From Burkholderia arboris (GTDB taxonomy: Bacteria; Pseudomonadota; Gammaproteobacteria; Burkholderiales; Burkholderiaceae), in assembly GCF_902499125.1 (NCBI RefSeq), contig NZ_CABVPX010000001.1, forward strand, positions 248,001 through 312,000: a stretch of DNA of 64,000 nucleotides, written 5' to 3'. Position 1 is the first letter of the stretch. Every line of letters begins with the position of its first letter. Shown here piece by piece: positions 9,681-17,764 of the stretch. The notes beneath the pieces were generated by a model that was not told where the DNA came from, searched no databases, and saw only the letters and a program-made list of their open reading frames with translations. A program made the translations under genes and the position numbers.

Positions 9681-9759
9681 ACCGGCGCTGGGGCCCGCGC
9701 CGGAAGATGTCGCCAGGCCCCTGGCGCGATGCCTCCCGGCGCTCGACTCGCTGCGCCGC

Positions 9760-10971
9760 TCAGGCCAGCGACTGCGTACGCTTCCGGACTTCGCGCTGGT
9801 CGATGCCCAGCCGCGCGGCAAGCCAGTCGCAGATGAACTCCTGCCCGAGCGTCGGATTGTCGACCTGGCAGTGCGCGGCGCCCGTTTCATCCGGATCGAA
9901 CAGCCGCAGCGTCGCGTCGACACCCTGCGCCTTCGCATAGTCGTAGGTATCGGTTGCCGTCTTCAGGCCGAGCCAGTCCTCGGTGCCCTGCAGCACCAGG
10001 TACGGCACCGAGATTCGATCGATCACGCCGGCGAGACGGAAATCCCGCGCCTTGTCGACCACATCCTGCGGCGTCGCGCAGCCGAACACCCATTTCAGGT
10101 GCCGCCAGATGAGCCGCTCCGGCGTCTCGAGCCAGCTCGCGAACAGTGCCCCCATGTCGAACATCACCGAATCCGAAACCGCCGCGACGATGCGCTTCTC
10201 GAACGACGCCGCGCGCGCCGCATAGACGCCGCCGACGCTTGCGCCATACAGTGCGATCCGGCCGGCATCGACGTCGCGGCGCGTCAGCAGGTAATCGACG
10301 CACGCGCCGACCGGCACTTCGGTATCGGGCCGGTTGACGATGCCCTGCCGGCGCAGCGTGCCGCCCTGCCCCGGCAGATCGACCAGCAGCAGCGACATGC
10401 CGCGCGTGAGCGCGTGCTTGGGCATCTCGTGGAGCAGTTCGTCCTTGTACTCGTCGAGCCCGCCGAACGCAATCACGGCCGGCGAACGCACGCCGTCGCC
10501 CGCGCACGGGATGAAATACGCGTCGAGATCCGCGCCACCCTCGTACGGGATCCGCACGATCTCGCCGGCCGGCGTCAGCCCTTCGAGATAGCGATGCGAA
10601 CAGCGTTCGACGCTGTCGAACGTGTCGCACCGCCGCGCGTCGTCATGCGCGAGGTAGAACTCCGACGACCGGTAGTAGTTGGCCGCGCGCAGCCAGTTGC
10701 TGCTCGCGGTGCGCAGGAAGCCGCGCTCGAATGCGTCGAGCGCGCGCTGCTCGCTGGCCCTCGCGAGGAGTTGCCATTCGCGATACCAGCTCTCCGTGTC
10801 ACCGGGCGTCATCCGCGCCGCCGCGCGAAAGCACTCGCTGATCAGGCTCGCACCTTCCTGCGCACCGCCGAGCGTGCGCGCGAACTGGAAACTCAACTCC
10901 GGCTCGCCGGGCCATTGCACCCAGCCTTCCGCGCGATACGCGCCATTCATCCGGTCGTCTTGCAGATTCAT
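9760..10971 (-). CDS. Alpha/beta hydrolase, FrsA / dihydroxypseudooxynicotine-hydrolase-like
   Basis: About 403 residues with an all-helical N-terminal half (to about residue 140) and a C-terminal alpha/beta hydrolase. VDLPGQGGT, the nucleophile elbow YGASVGGVYAARAA, GTEDWLG and AAHCQVDN supply the oxyanion strand, Ser, acid and His. This architecture matches the FrsA-like and C-C-bond-cleaving DHPON hydrolases. GGAGAGG six bases before the ATG at 10971 decides the start; an in-frame ATG at 11013 lacks one. Divergent from an XRE-cupin regulator with three shared dyads, so probably its target. Substrate unknown. Confidence 0.85.
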   Translation of the reverse strand: MNLQDDRMNGAYRAEGWVQWPGEPELSFQFARTLGGAQEGASLISECFRAAARMTPGDTESWYREWQLLARASEQRALDAFERGFLRTASSNWLRAANYYRSSEFYLAHDDARRCDTFDSVERCSHRYLEGLTPAGEIVRIPYEGGADLDAYFIPCAGDGVRSPAVIAFGGLDEYKDELLHEMPKHALTRGMSLLLVDLPGQGGTLRRQGIVNRPDTEVPVGACVDYLLTRRDVDAGRIALYGASVGGVYAARAASFEKRIVAAVSDSVMFDMGALFASWLETPERLIWRHLKWVFGCATPQDVVDKARDFRLAGVIDRISVPYLVLQGTEDWLGLKTATDTYDYAKAQGVDATLRLFDPDETGAAHCQVDNPTLGQEFICDWLAARLGIDQREVRKRTQSLA

Positions 10972-10987
10972 GTCAGCCTCTCCGAAA

Positions 10988-11001
10988 TTACCGATACGTA
11001 A
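10988..11001. promoter_or_regulatory. Dyad TTAC-N6-GTAA, copy 1
   Basis: TTAC-CGATAC-GTAA, with a T-rich flank extending the right arm to GTAAAT. It lies 17 bp before the hydrolase start codon. It is one of three copies in this divergent intergenic region and a candidate operator for the XRE-cupin regulator. Confidence 0.55.
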
Positions 11002-11104
11002 ATTTCTGGTCATGCCGATGCGCTACCGCTTGTGCCTCCATTCATCATGCGTGCAGCATCGCGCGCCGACAGCCGGGACGAGATGCGTTGCGTTCAGTTC
11101 TCGA

Positions 11105-11122
11105 ATTTACATATACGTAAAT
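11105..11122. promoter_or_regulatory. Dyad ATTTAC-N6-GTAAAT, copy 2
   Basis: The best of the three copies: perfect 6-bp arms ATTTAC and GTAAAT around ATATAC. It sits midway between the divergent hydrolase and XRE-cupin genes. Confidence 0.6.
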
Positions 11123-11132
11123 ACAGGAACCG

Positions 11133-11158
11133 AAAAAACGAGGCATCGAAGATGCCCC
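11133..11158 (-). terminator. Possible minus-strand terminator upstream of the hydrolase
   Basis: GGCATC (11142-11147) and GATGCC (11151-11156) pair around GAA, with two further outer pairs across one mismatch. On the minus strand this is followed by TCG and a run of six T. It would stop transcripts entering the hydrolase gene from the right. Confidence 0.4.
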
Positions 11159-11262
11159 GCTTTCGTCACGTCAACACGCTGGAAGTGTACGCCTCGATGC
11201 CGGCCAGCGACAAGCCTCGCACATTTGATCGGCCGGGTTCGTGCCGATGCGGTATATTTTTA

Positions 11263-11276
11263 TTACGTATCAGTAA
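11263..11276. promoter_or_regulatory. Dyad TTAC-N6-GTAA, copy 3
   Basis: TTAC-GTATCA-GTAA lies 24 bp before the XRE-cupin start and overlaps an AT-rich stretch that should contain its promoter, a suitable position for autoregulation. Confidence 0.55.
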
Positions 11277-11300
11277 AATCATTCTCCCCGGTGAACGTCA

Positions 11301-11963
11301 ATGAGCAAGAAATCCCGCGTCGCGTCGCTCCTGTCGGCACTGCCGCTCAAGCCTCAGCGTCGCGAGCACCTGCAGGTTCCCGCCGACCAGATCGGGCAAC
11401 GGCTGCGCGCGCTGCGCCAGTCGCGCGACCTCACGCTGAACGAGGCCAGCCGGCTGACCGGCGTGCCCGCGGCGACGTTTTCGCGCATCGAGACCAACAA
11501 GATGTCGCCGACCTTCGGCGTGCTGCACCGGATCATCGAAGGGATGGGCTTCGACTGGCGCGACGTGCTGACCCACCACCCGCGCCATCGGGCTTCGCTG
11601 AGCGTTTGCCACGCGGGAGACATCGTCACGACGCGGATTGCGAACATCCCGTACACATACGCGCTGCTGCATCGCGACAGTTCAGCCGGGATGATCACGC
11701 TGCGCATGCAGGTCGACGCGCGCACCGTGGACGAAGCCGGCGGGCTCGCCGGTCATGAGGGCGACGAGTTCTGCTATGTGCTGTCGGGCGAACTGGCGCT
11801 GCATTTCGAGCACGGCGAGCCGACACGGTTGCGTGCCGGGGAAAGCGCGTTGTTCTCTTCGCACCGGCCGCATGCGTACGTGGCGCCGTCGCCGGACGGC
11901 GCGACGCTGCTCGTCGTGCTGACGCCGCCGGGCCACACGCCGCAGCAGCCCGCATCGCCTTAG
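11301..11963 (+). CDS. XRE-family regulator with cupin sensor domain
   Basis: A 220-residue two-domain repressor. Residues 30-85 form a lambda-repressor-like helix-turn-helix (IGQRLRALRQSRDLTLNEAS, then VPAATFSRIETNKMSPT). Residues 120-215 form a cupin beta barrel (GHEGDEFCYVLSGELALHFE and LRAGESALFSSHRPHAYVAP), which in this class binds a small ligand. Such proteins, e.g. PuuR-like and SutR-like, repress catabolic genes and themselves. The three TTAC-N6-GTAA dyads between this gene and the divergent hydrolase fit that pattern. Ligand unknown. Confidence 0.9.
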   Translation: MSKKSRVASLLSALPLKPQRREHLQVPADQIGQRLRALRQSRDLTLNEASRLTGVPAATFSRIETNKMSPTFGVLHRIIEGMGFDWRDVLTHHPRHRASLSVCHAGDIVTTRIANIPYTYALLHRDSSAGMITLRMQVDARTVDEAGGLAGHEGDEFCYVLSGELALHFEHGEPTRLRAGESALFSSHRPHAYVAPSPDGATLLVVLTPPGHTPQQPASP

Positions 11964-12003
11964 CTCACCCCTGCAACGCACGGTCCACGCCCACCCGGTT
12001 CCG

Positions 12004-12339
12004 TCATCGCCTTTTGGCTTTCTTTCCAAAGGCCGGTGGCTTGCATATGACGAACTGACGGCGGTCCTTGCCCCGGATCCAGAGCGGCGCGTTACCGCGC
12101 CCGCTCCACTCCTTGCCGCTCGCCGGATCGCGATAGCGCGCCGGCAACGCTTTCACGATGTACGAGCCACGGCGGCCGTTGCGGCCGACCAGGTCGCGAT
12201 GCTTGATCGCATAGGTGTCCATCAACGAGTGAACCTTCTCGATCGCATCGATGCGTTCGCGCTCGCGGGCGCGCTCGATTTCCTCGTCCAGTTCGGACAG
12301 CTCCACAACGAGCTGCGCATAGGTCTTGCTCACGCTCAT
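12004..12339 (-). CDS. H-NS-family nucleoid protein
   Basis: A 111-residue H-NS-like DNA-binding protein. The N-terminal half is a charged coiled coil (ELSELDEEIERARERERIDA) used for oligomerisation; the C-terminal part holds the DNA-binding loop YRDPASGKEWSGRGNAPLWI seen in BpH3/Bv3F-type proteins. The last residues are strongly basic. The start at 12339 follows GGAAGCGGAAG; an ATG at 12387 in frame would add 16 residues. Burkholderia carry many paralogues that silence AT-rich acquired DNA, such as the 19.6-21.3 kb segment here. Convergent with the XRE-cupin gene. Confidence 0.92.
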   Translation of the reverse strand: MSVSKTYAQLVVELSELDEEIERARERERIDAIEKVHSLMDTYAIKHRDLVGRNGRRGSYIVKALPARYRDPASGKEWSGRGNAPLWIRGKDRRQFVICKPPAFGKKAKRR

Positions 12340-12575
12340 CTTCCGCTTCCTGCCACGCATCCACATGCAAATCGACATGATTCGCATGACTAACCGACTG
12401 TTTCATCACGACGCACGAGGCCGGCATACCTGATCGACCGGCGACGCGCTCTGCGCATCGGCGGCGCGACTATCCCTGGCGCACCGGCACCGCATCGACG
12501 CCCCCGCACCGGCACGATCGTCCGCCTGGTCCCCGCCCACTGCGGACATTCGGGTGCACAATCGTGCCCGGCGTT

Positions 12576-12594
12576 TCAAATATCAACTGATATC
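12576..12594. promoter_or_regulatory. TetR-type operator, copy 1
   Basis: The 19-mer TCAAATATCAACTGATATC contains the perfect dyad ATATCA-AC-TGATAT (12580-12593). An identical 19-mer lies 46 bp downstream, before a tetR gene. Confidence 0.65.
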
Positions 12595-12621
12595 TGGAAT
12601 GCGATCGTAATGATTTCCATC

Positions 12622-12640
12622 TCAAATATCAACTGATATC
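12622..12640. promoter_or_regulatory. TetR-type operator, copy 2
   Basis: An exact second copy of the 19-mer at 12576-12594, its dyad at 12626-12639 ending only 10 bp before the tetR start codon. A bound dimer would block transcription or initiation of tetR. Confidence 0.65.
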
Positions 12641-12649
12641 CTTCCGGCC

Positions 12650-13306
12650 ATGATCACGGCACCCCTTCCCCCGCGGCTGACCCGCGAAGAAAGTCGACTG
12701 CAGACCCGCGCGCATTTGCTTGCCGCGGCGAAGCGGCTGTTCGTCGATCGCGGTTTCGGCGCGACGTCCCTCAGGGATATCGCGGCCGAGGCCGGCTACA
12801 CGCAGGGCGCGTTCTATTCGAATTTCGCGAGCAAGGAAGCGTTGTTCGTCGAACTGATGCAGTCGCGCTCGATGGCGCAAGTGGCAGACGTCGCCCGGGC
12901 GCTGAGCGACCCGTCCGCGTCCGGGAACGACATACTGGATGCGCTGGAAGTGTGGTCGCGGACCGTCGATGCCGAGCCCGAGTGGTCGGTGCTGGGCGTC
13001 GAATTCAAGCTTCACGGGCGTCGCAATCCCGATTTTGCGAAGGCGGTGCAGGCATTACTGGATGCCCACCGCGATGGTCTTGCCTGTTGCATCGAACAGA
13101 TTTTTGCCCGGTTCGGGAAAGTGCCGCCCGAGTCGCCGACCGTCCTGGCCGTGTCGTTCATGGGGCTCTCGCAAGGGTTGTCGCTGCACGAGTCGATCCT
13201 GTCGGAGGTGCCGATCGGGCACATGATCATGGTGTTCCTGCGCAGCCTGCTGGCGTCGGCCGAGCCCGTGCGTTCATCTGCGAGGCCACGGGCGCAAAAA
13301 AATTGA
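12650..13306 (+). CDS. TetR-family repressor
   Basis: A 218-residue TetR regulator. Residues 17-65 hold the helix-turn-helix: RAHLLAAAKRLFVDRGFGAT, then SLRDIAAEAGYTQGAFYSNF. The rest is an all-helical ligand domain of the usual size. No clear ribosome site precedes the ATG, and the second operator copy lies right against it. No structural gene is divergent or downstream within 140 bp on the same strand except the C39-like peptidase, so the regulated genes besides itself are unclear. Confidence 0.92.
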   Translation: MITAPLPPRLTREESRLQTRAHLLAAAKRLFVDRGFGATSLRDIAAEAGYTQGAFYSNFASKEALFVELMQSRSMAQVADVARALSDPSASGNDILDALEVWSRTVDAEPEWSVLGVEFKLHGRRNPDFAKAVQALLDAHRDGLACCIEQIFARFGKVPPESPTVLAVSFMGLSQGLSLHESILSEVPIGHMIMVFLRSLLASAEPVRSSARPRAQKN

Positions 13307-13447
13307 CCGGCTCCGCGATGGAACCGGATGGTGCGTGATGCGGCGGCACGATGCGGCGCCGCATGCCAATGCGCGGCGTTACGCCCGCACGATATCTTCG
13401 GCACAACGGTCGACCGTTTCGTCGCGATACTGTTTACCGGATGAAAA

Positions 13448-14065
13448 ATGACCGACGTACCTTACTTCTCGCAGTGGGAATCGAGGATGCTGATCGACAA
13501 GTTTCTGTCCGGCGCGCTGCGTTCGGAAGACGATCCGCTCTGGCGCGAGTCGGGCGCCCGCAGCCCCGAAGAGTACGCGCAATGGAGCCCGCACATCTGC
13601 GGCATCGCATGCCTGAAGATGCTGCTCGCGCAGCGTACGAAGCGCGTGTTCCCGTTGCTCGAACTGGTCCACGACGCCGTGACCTTCGGCGTCTACCGCC
13701 CTGAACTGGGCGATGGCGGCAAACGCCTGCTGTACCGACCGTTCGTGCAATGGCTCGGCGAGCGTTTCCAGATGCGAGGCAGCGTCGTCGAGCATACGGA
13801 ATCGGCGGTCCTTGAAGCAAGGCTACGCGACGGACACAGGCTGATGGCGTCGGTCCATCCGGGAATCCGGCATCGGGATGTCGAGCCGCCGGCGCGTGGC
13901 GGCCATCTGGTGCTCGTGCTTGGCGTCGACGCACAATCCGGCGACTGGATCTTTCATAACCCGTCAGGATTTGAACGGGACACGCAGGAAAACGTGACGA
14001 TGCGGCGCGAAACCTTCGATCGCTACTTTGCCAATCGAGGAATCCTGATCGCCCCACCGGACTGA
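13448..14065 (+). CDS. Orphan C39-like cysteine peptidase domain protein
   Basis: A 205-residue protein that looks like a stand-alone peptidase C39-type (papain-like) domain. HICGIACLKMLL puts a candidate nucleophile at Cys51 (Cys55 also near), GGHLVLVLGVD gives His153, and WIFHNPSG gives an Asn/Asp at 171. There is no signal peptide, membrane segment or ABC transporter, unlike the bacteriocin exporters that usually carry this domain. No precursor peptide with a double-glycine leader was seen nearby. Either a maturation protease or an enzyme using the same fold; function not assigned. Confidence 0.7.
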   Translation: MTDVPYFSQWESRMLIDKFLSGALRSEDDPLWRESGARSPEEYAQWSPHICGIACLKMLLAQRTKRVFPLLELVHDAVTFGVYRPELGDGGKRLLYRPFVQWLGERFQMRGSVVEHTESAVLEARLRDGHRLMASVHPGIRHRDVEPPARGGHLVLVLGVDAQSGDWIFHNPSGFERDTQENVTMRRETFDRYFANRGILIAPPD

Positions 14066-14071
14066 ATGCCC

Positions 14072-15166
14072 TCACACATCCGGATCCGGAATCCGCGCCG
14101 ACTGAATCACGACCAGCGTATCCCCCGCCTCGATCCTGCACGGCGGATCCTCGTAGAACGAATAGATCTTCCCGCAGCGATCGAGCCCGACCACGATCGC
14201 ACCCGGCACGACGTTCGTCAGGCACCCGATCTCCTGCGGCAACGCTTCGCGCTCCAGCAGCGTCGCACGCCCGCGCGTCGACAGCATGTCGTTCACGAAT
14301 GGCACGATATAGCGGCTGTGCACCGCATCCGCGAGCAGCAGCGCGCCGATCTTCGTCGACGACACGATCACGTCCGCGCCGGCCTGCCGCAGTTGCCGCT
14401 GGTACAGGTTTTCCTGGATCCGCACGACGATCTTCGTATCGGGCGCGATGCTGCGCACCGACAGCGTCAGCAGGATCGCGGTCGGATCGTCGGTCACCGA
14501 AATGATCACGGCCTTCGCCGCGCGCACCTGCGCCTGCTGCAGCAGATCCTCATGCGCAGGATCGCCAAGCAATCCCGTCACGCCGAGCGACGTCGCGGCC
14601 TCGAGCGCCTGCTGCTGCGAATCGATCACGATGACCGTCGCGGGATCGACGCCGCTTTCCAGCAACTCGCGCACCGCGATCGACCCCGACAGGCCATAAC
14701 CGCACACGACGATGTGATCGGACAACTGCTTCTGCAGGCGCTTCATGCGGAATTCCTCGATAACGCGCTGGATCACGAACTGATACGCCGTGCCCAGGAA
14801 AATGAACCAGATGACGATACGGATCGGCACGATGAAGAACGCATCGAGCAGGCGTGCCCGCGCGGTGACCGGCACGATGTCGCCGTAGCCGACCGTCGCG
14901 ACGGTGACCATCGTGAAATAGACGAGATCGGCGACGGTCATCGGCGTGCTCTTGGTCGAATCGCGCAGGCCGTCGCGATCGAGATACAGCACGATGAACG
15001 CGAGCGTGCACAGCAGCACGACCGCGCCGATGCGGAACAGCAGCGTGCGCCGCGGCGACGTCGCGGGACGCGTGAACAGCGTGCGCGTACGCGGCGCCTG
15101 CCACGGATTGCGGGCACGACGCAGGCGTAAGCGCAACGAGCGGCGCTGGTCGGATGGCGAAGCCAA
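14072..15166 (-). CDS. Potassium channel with RCK (TrkA-N/TrkA-C) domain
   Basis: A 364-residue two-transmembrane potassium channel. TM1 spans about residues 43-62, the pore filter TVGYGD is at 91-96, TM2 at about 108-133, and the RCK domain starts with HIVVCGYGLSGSIAVRELLE at 151. A TrkA-C-like segment (GCLTNVVPGAIVVGLDR) closes the protein, which ends in a ligand-binding module typical of Kch/MthK-like channels. The start is a TTG at 15166 with CAGGAGA upstream. Convergent with the C39-like gene, whose stop lies six bases away. Confidence 0.92.
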   Translation of the reverse strand: MASPSDQRRSLRLRLRRARNPWQAPRTRTLFTRPATSPRRTLLFRIGAVVLLCTLAFIVLYLDRDGLRDSTKSTPMTVADLVYFTMVTVATVGYGDIVPVTARARLLDAFFIVPIRIVIWFIFLGTAYQFVIQRVIEEFRMKRLQKQLSDHIVVCGYGLSGSIAVRELLESGVDPATVIVIDSQQQALEAATSLGVTGLLGDPAHEDLLQQAQVRAAKAVIISVTDDPTAILLTLSVRSIAPDTKIVVRIQENLYQRQLRQAGADVIVSSTKIGALLLADAVHSRYIVPFVNDMLSTRGRATLLEREALPQEIGCLTNVVPGAIVVGLDRCGKIYSFYEDPPCRIEAGDTLVVIQSARIPDPDV

Positions 15167-15226
15167 CGGGGAGTCTCCTGAAGAATGCGGGCTCGATTTT
15201 ACGACGGGAACGCGCGCGCCCGGCCG

Positions 15227-16561
15227 TCACAGCATGCTGCGCGGCCGCACCATCGTTCCGTCGACGAAGCGCCGCGCGCGAAACGCCGACAGGTCGAGCG
15301 ACGGCGTCCCGGTATCGATCCATTCGGCGAGCAGCCGGCCGACGATCGGCCCCATCGCGAAACCGTGACCGCAGAACCCCGTCGCGATCGCGAGCCCCGA
15401 CGGCGTGCCCGGTGCATCGATCACCGGGATGCCGTCGGGCAACACGTCGATCAGGCCGGCCCACGCCTCGACGATCTGCGCGTCCTTCAGCGCGGGAAAG
15501 ATCGCCTTGAGCTTCGCGAGTGCGCGCGGCGCGTGGGCGCGATTCGGCTGCGGCTGCGGATCGCGCGGCTCGACCGGCCCGGTCGCGCCGCTGATGCGGG
15601 CAAGCGCGTCGCGCCAGGCAGACGCATTCAGGTGCAGCCGGAATTTGTCGCGCTGCGACCAGAACTCCGGCCAGAAGAGACTCAACCCGCGCAGGTGGCC
15701 GAGCGTCAGATCGACGTCGACCTGCATGTCGTCGGCGAGATTGATCGCGCCGTTCTCGCGCTGCCGGATGCCGAGGCCGTGCCCCCAGACCGTCGCCGCC
15801 GACACCGGCGGCACCACATTGGTGCGCATGCAGGTGCCGCGCACGGCCTGCTGCGGCAGCCGGATGCCGACGCCGTCGAGCAACCGGAAACTGGTCGCGC
15901 CGGCCGCACAGATCGCGCGCCGCGTACGGATCGTGCCGCGCTCGGTCACGACGCCGACGACCGCGCCGCCGGCCGTCTCGATCGCCGTCACGCCGCAGCC
16001 TTCGAAGAAACGCGCGCCGGCCTCGGTCGCGCGCGCCGCGAACGCGGCGGCCACGCGACGCGGCTCGGCCTGCCCGTCGGTCGCGGTGTACAGCCCGCCA
16101 AGCGTGCGTGCCTGCGGCGAAAGGCCACGGACGCGCTCGTCGATCTGCGCGCGCGTAAGCGTGCGCGTATCGAGCCCATGCTCGCGTGCGACGGCGAGCC
16201 ACGCGTTGAACGACGACCAGTCCGTTTCGTTGTCCGCAATATAGAGACAGCCGCCCTGCCGCCATTCGAGATCGAAACCGAGGGTTTCCTCTAACCCCTC
16301 CCAGATCCGCATGCCCGCCATCATCAGCGGCACCTCGGCGGCTTCACGGCCCTGCTGCCGCACGAAGCCCCATGCGCGCGTCGACTGCTGCCCGGCGATG
16401 CGCGACTTGTCGAGCACGACGGCCTTCAGGCCACGCAGGCCCAGGTAGTACGCGGCCGCGCAGCCCATGATGCCGGCGCCGGCGATCACGACGTCGGCTT
16501 CGGCCGGGAACGCCGTTTCGGCGCGGGTCAGGGCATCGTGCAACGGATAGGTTGTCGTCAT
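15227..16561 (-). CDS. FAD-dependent amine/amino-acid oxidoreductase (DAO family)
   Basis: A 444-residue D-amino-acid-oxidase-family flavoprotein. VVIAGAGIMGCAAAYYLGLR (residues 24-43) is the FAD-binding motif, STRAWGFVRQQGRE follows as the DAO substrate-side loop, and GFCGHGFAMGPIVGRLLAEW near residue 405 is the C-terminal flavin contact. Family members oxidise glycine, sarcosine, D-amino acids or N-methyl amino acids. AGGAAACA precedes the ATG. It is divergent from a BetR-type regulator over a 225-bp region with repeated motifs. The substrate is not determined. Confidence 0.88.
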   Translation of the reverse strand: MTTTYPLHDALTRAETAFPAEADVVIAGAGIMGCAAAYYLGLRGLKAVVLDKSRIAGQQSTRAWGFVRQQGREAAEVPLMMAGMRIWEGLEETLGFDLEWRQGGCLYIADNETDWSSFNAWLAVAREHGLDTRTLTRAQIDERVRGLSPQARTLGGLYTATDGQAEPRRVAAAFAARATEAGARFFEGCGVTAIETAGGAVVGVVTERGTIRTRRAICAAGATSFRLLDGVGIRLPQQAVRGTCMRTNVVPPVSAATVWGHGLGIRQRENGAINLADDMQVDVDLTLGHLRGLSLFWPEFWSQRDKFRLHLNASAWRDALARISGATGPVEPRDPQPQPNRAHAPRALAKLKAIFPALKDAQIVEAWAGLIDVLPDGIPVIDAPGTPSGLAIATGFCGHGFAMGPIVGRLLAEWIDTGTPSLDLSAFRARRFVDGTMVRPRSML

Positions 16562-16620
16562 TGTTTCCTGTCAGTCGTTAATGCGTTCGAGATGCGGGTG
16601 CTTGCGGTAACTTCGTGACA

Positions 16621-16647
16621 CACCTTTCACACAATCGCACCTTTCAC
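16621..16647. promoter_or_regulatory. Direct repeats CACCTTTCAC, 17 bp apart
   Basis: Two copies of CACCTTTCAC (16621-16630 and 16638-16647) lie between the oxidase and BetR genes. TTGCGGTAA is also present twice (16602-16610 and 16668-16676), bracketing them. Same-face direct repeats suggest an activator or repressor site. Confidence 0.35.
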
Positions 16648-16786
16648 GACACTGAATGACGACCATTTTGCGGTAAAGTTATCTTTTGCGCGCGTGGCCG
16701 GTCGGCTCGCCATTGGACGTCATGAAGACTGTCCGTCGAGACTGCCGCAAGGCGTCGTTCTGAACGTCACGATCCGTTCCCGTAGC

Positions 16787-17641
16787 ATGACCACTGAAGC
16801 AATCACCACGGATTCCCTCGCGGTTGCCGAGCGCGTGCGCGAGCTGATGACCCGCAACGGCATCGGCAAGCGCCAGCAGACCACCGAGCTGTGCCGCATC
16901 CTCGACCTGAGTTTCTCGCAAGGCCACCGCAAACTGCGCGGCAGCAGCCCCTGGACGCTCTCGCAGATCAAGAAAGTCGCCGAAGCGTACGGCGAACCCG
17001 CCGCCCAGCTGTTCGGCGCGCAAACGCTCGACCCCGGCATGGTCGGTGCCTATTCCCAGGAAGCCGTCCTTTATGCGGGCGTCGCCGAGATCCCGTGTAC
17101 CGCGTGGATCGGCGCGCCGCTCGAAGCCGGCGCGCGTCCCGAGTTCGTCGCGTACGAACAGAACGGCCGCTGGCGCGTGCTGCGTCATACCGGCGTGCTG
17201 TACCAGAACGCGTACGACGTGCACAAGATCGAGATCTATCCGCGCCGCGCGGAGAGCGACAAGCTCGTCGTCGCGGTGATCGACCCCGATCGCGTCAGCG
17301 CGACCGAGCTGTGCCGCTATCTCGAACGGCAGGGTTTCGCGACGGCCGCGTTCGACGGTCTCGCGCCGTTCGTCGACGCCCTGCAGGGCCAGGCCTTCGA
17401 CGCCGTGCTGACCGAATGGCTGTTCGACGACAGCACGGCCGCGACCGCGATCAAGGCCGTGCGCACGTCCGACAACCCGGGCGCGCCGATTTTCGTCCTG
17501 ACGGGCGACCTGCTCACCGGCCGCGCAAGCGAAGCCGACATCAGCGAAGTCATCCGCGCGTTCGACGTGGTCTGCTACGAAAAACCCGCGCGCATGGCGA
17601 TCCTCAGCGCGGATCTCGCGAAACGGCTCGCGCGCGGATAA
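16787..17641 (+). CDS. BetR-type helix-turn-helix regulator with degenerate receiver domain
   Basis: A 284-residue regulator. The BetR-like DNA-binding domain occupies about residues 12-75 (VRELMTRNGIGKRQQTTELC, then SFSQGHRKLRG). Residues 160-282 look like a response-regulator receiver fold: VVAVIDPDRV for the acidic pocket, FVLTG for the conserved Thr strand and YEKP for the Lys. The phospho-acceptor strand reads DAVLTEWLFDD, so the usual Asp is not obvious and phosphorylation is doubtful. An in-frame ATG at 16694 would add 31 residues. Divergent from the DAO-type oxidase, which it may regulate. Confidence 0.78.
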   Translation: MTTEAITTDSLAVAERVRELMTRNGIGKRQQTTELCRILDLSFSQGHRKLRGSSPWTLSQIKKVAEAYGEPAAQLFGAQTLDPGMVGAYSQEAVLYAGVAEIPCTAWIGAPLEAGARPEFVAYEQNGRWRVLRHTGVLYQNAYDVHKIEIYPRRAESDKLVVAVIDPDRVSATELCRYLERQGFATAAFDGLAPFVDALQGQAFDAVLTEWLFDDSTAATAIKAVRTSDNPGAPIFVLTGDLLTGRASEADISEVIRAFDVVCYEKPARMAILSADLAKRLARG

Positions 17642-17764
17642 TCCCCGCCGGCACGCCTCACCTCAGGGTGGCCAGCGGGCGCGCAATGCCGCGGGCATGG
17701 ACAGGTTCCTCAGTACAATAGCCGGACCTGTTCACGCCCGCACCGGCATCCGCCGCCCGACGCC

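Noticed and set aside
9682..9703. CCGGCGC/GCGCCGG hairpin after the SDR as terminator
   Set aside because: The stem is followed by AAGATG with no T-run on the plus strand.
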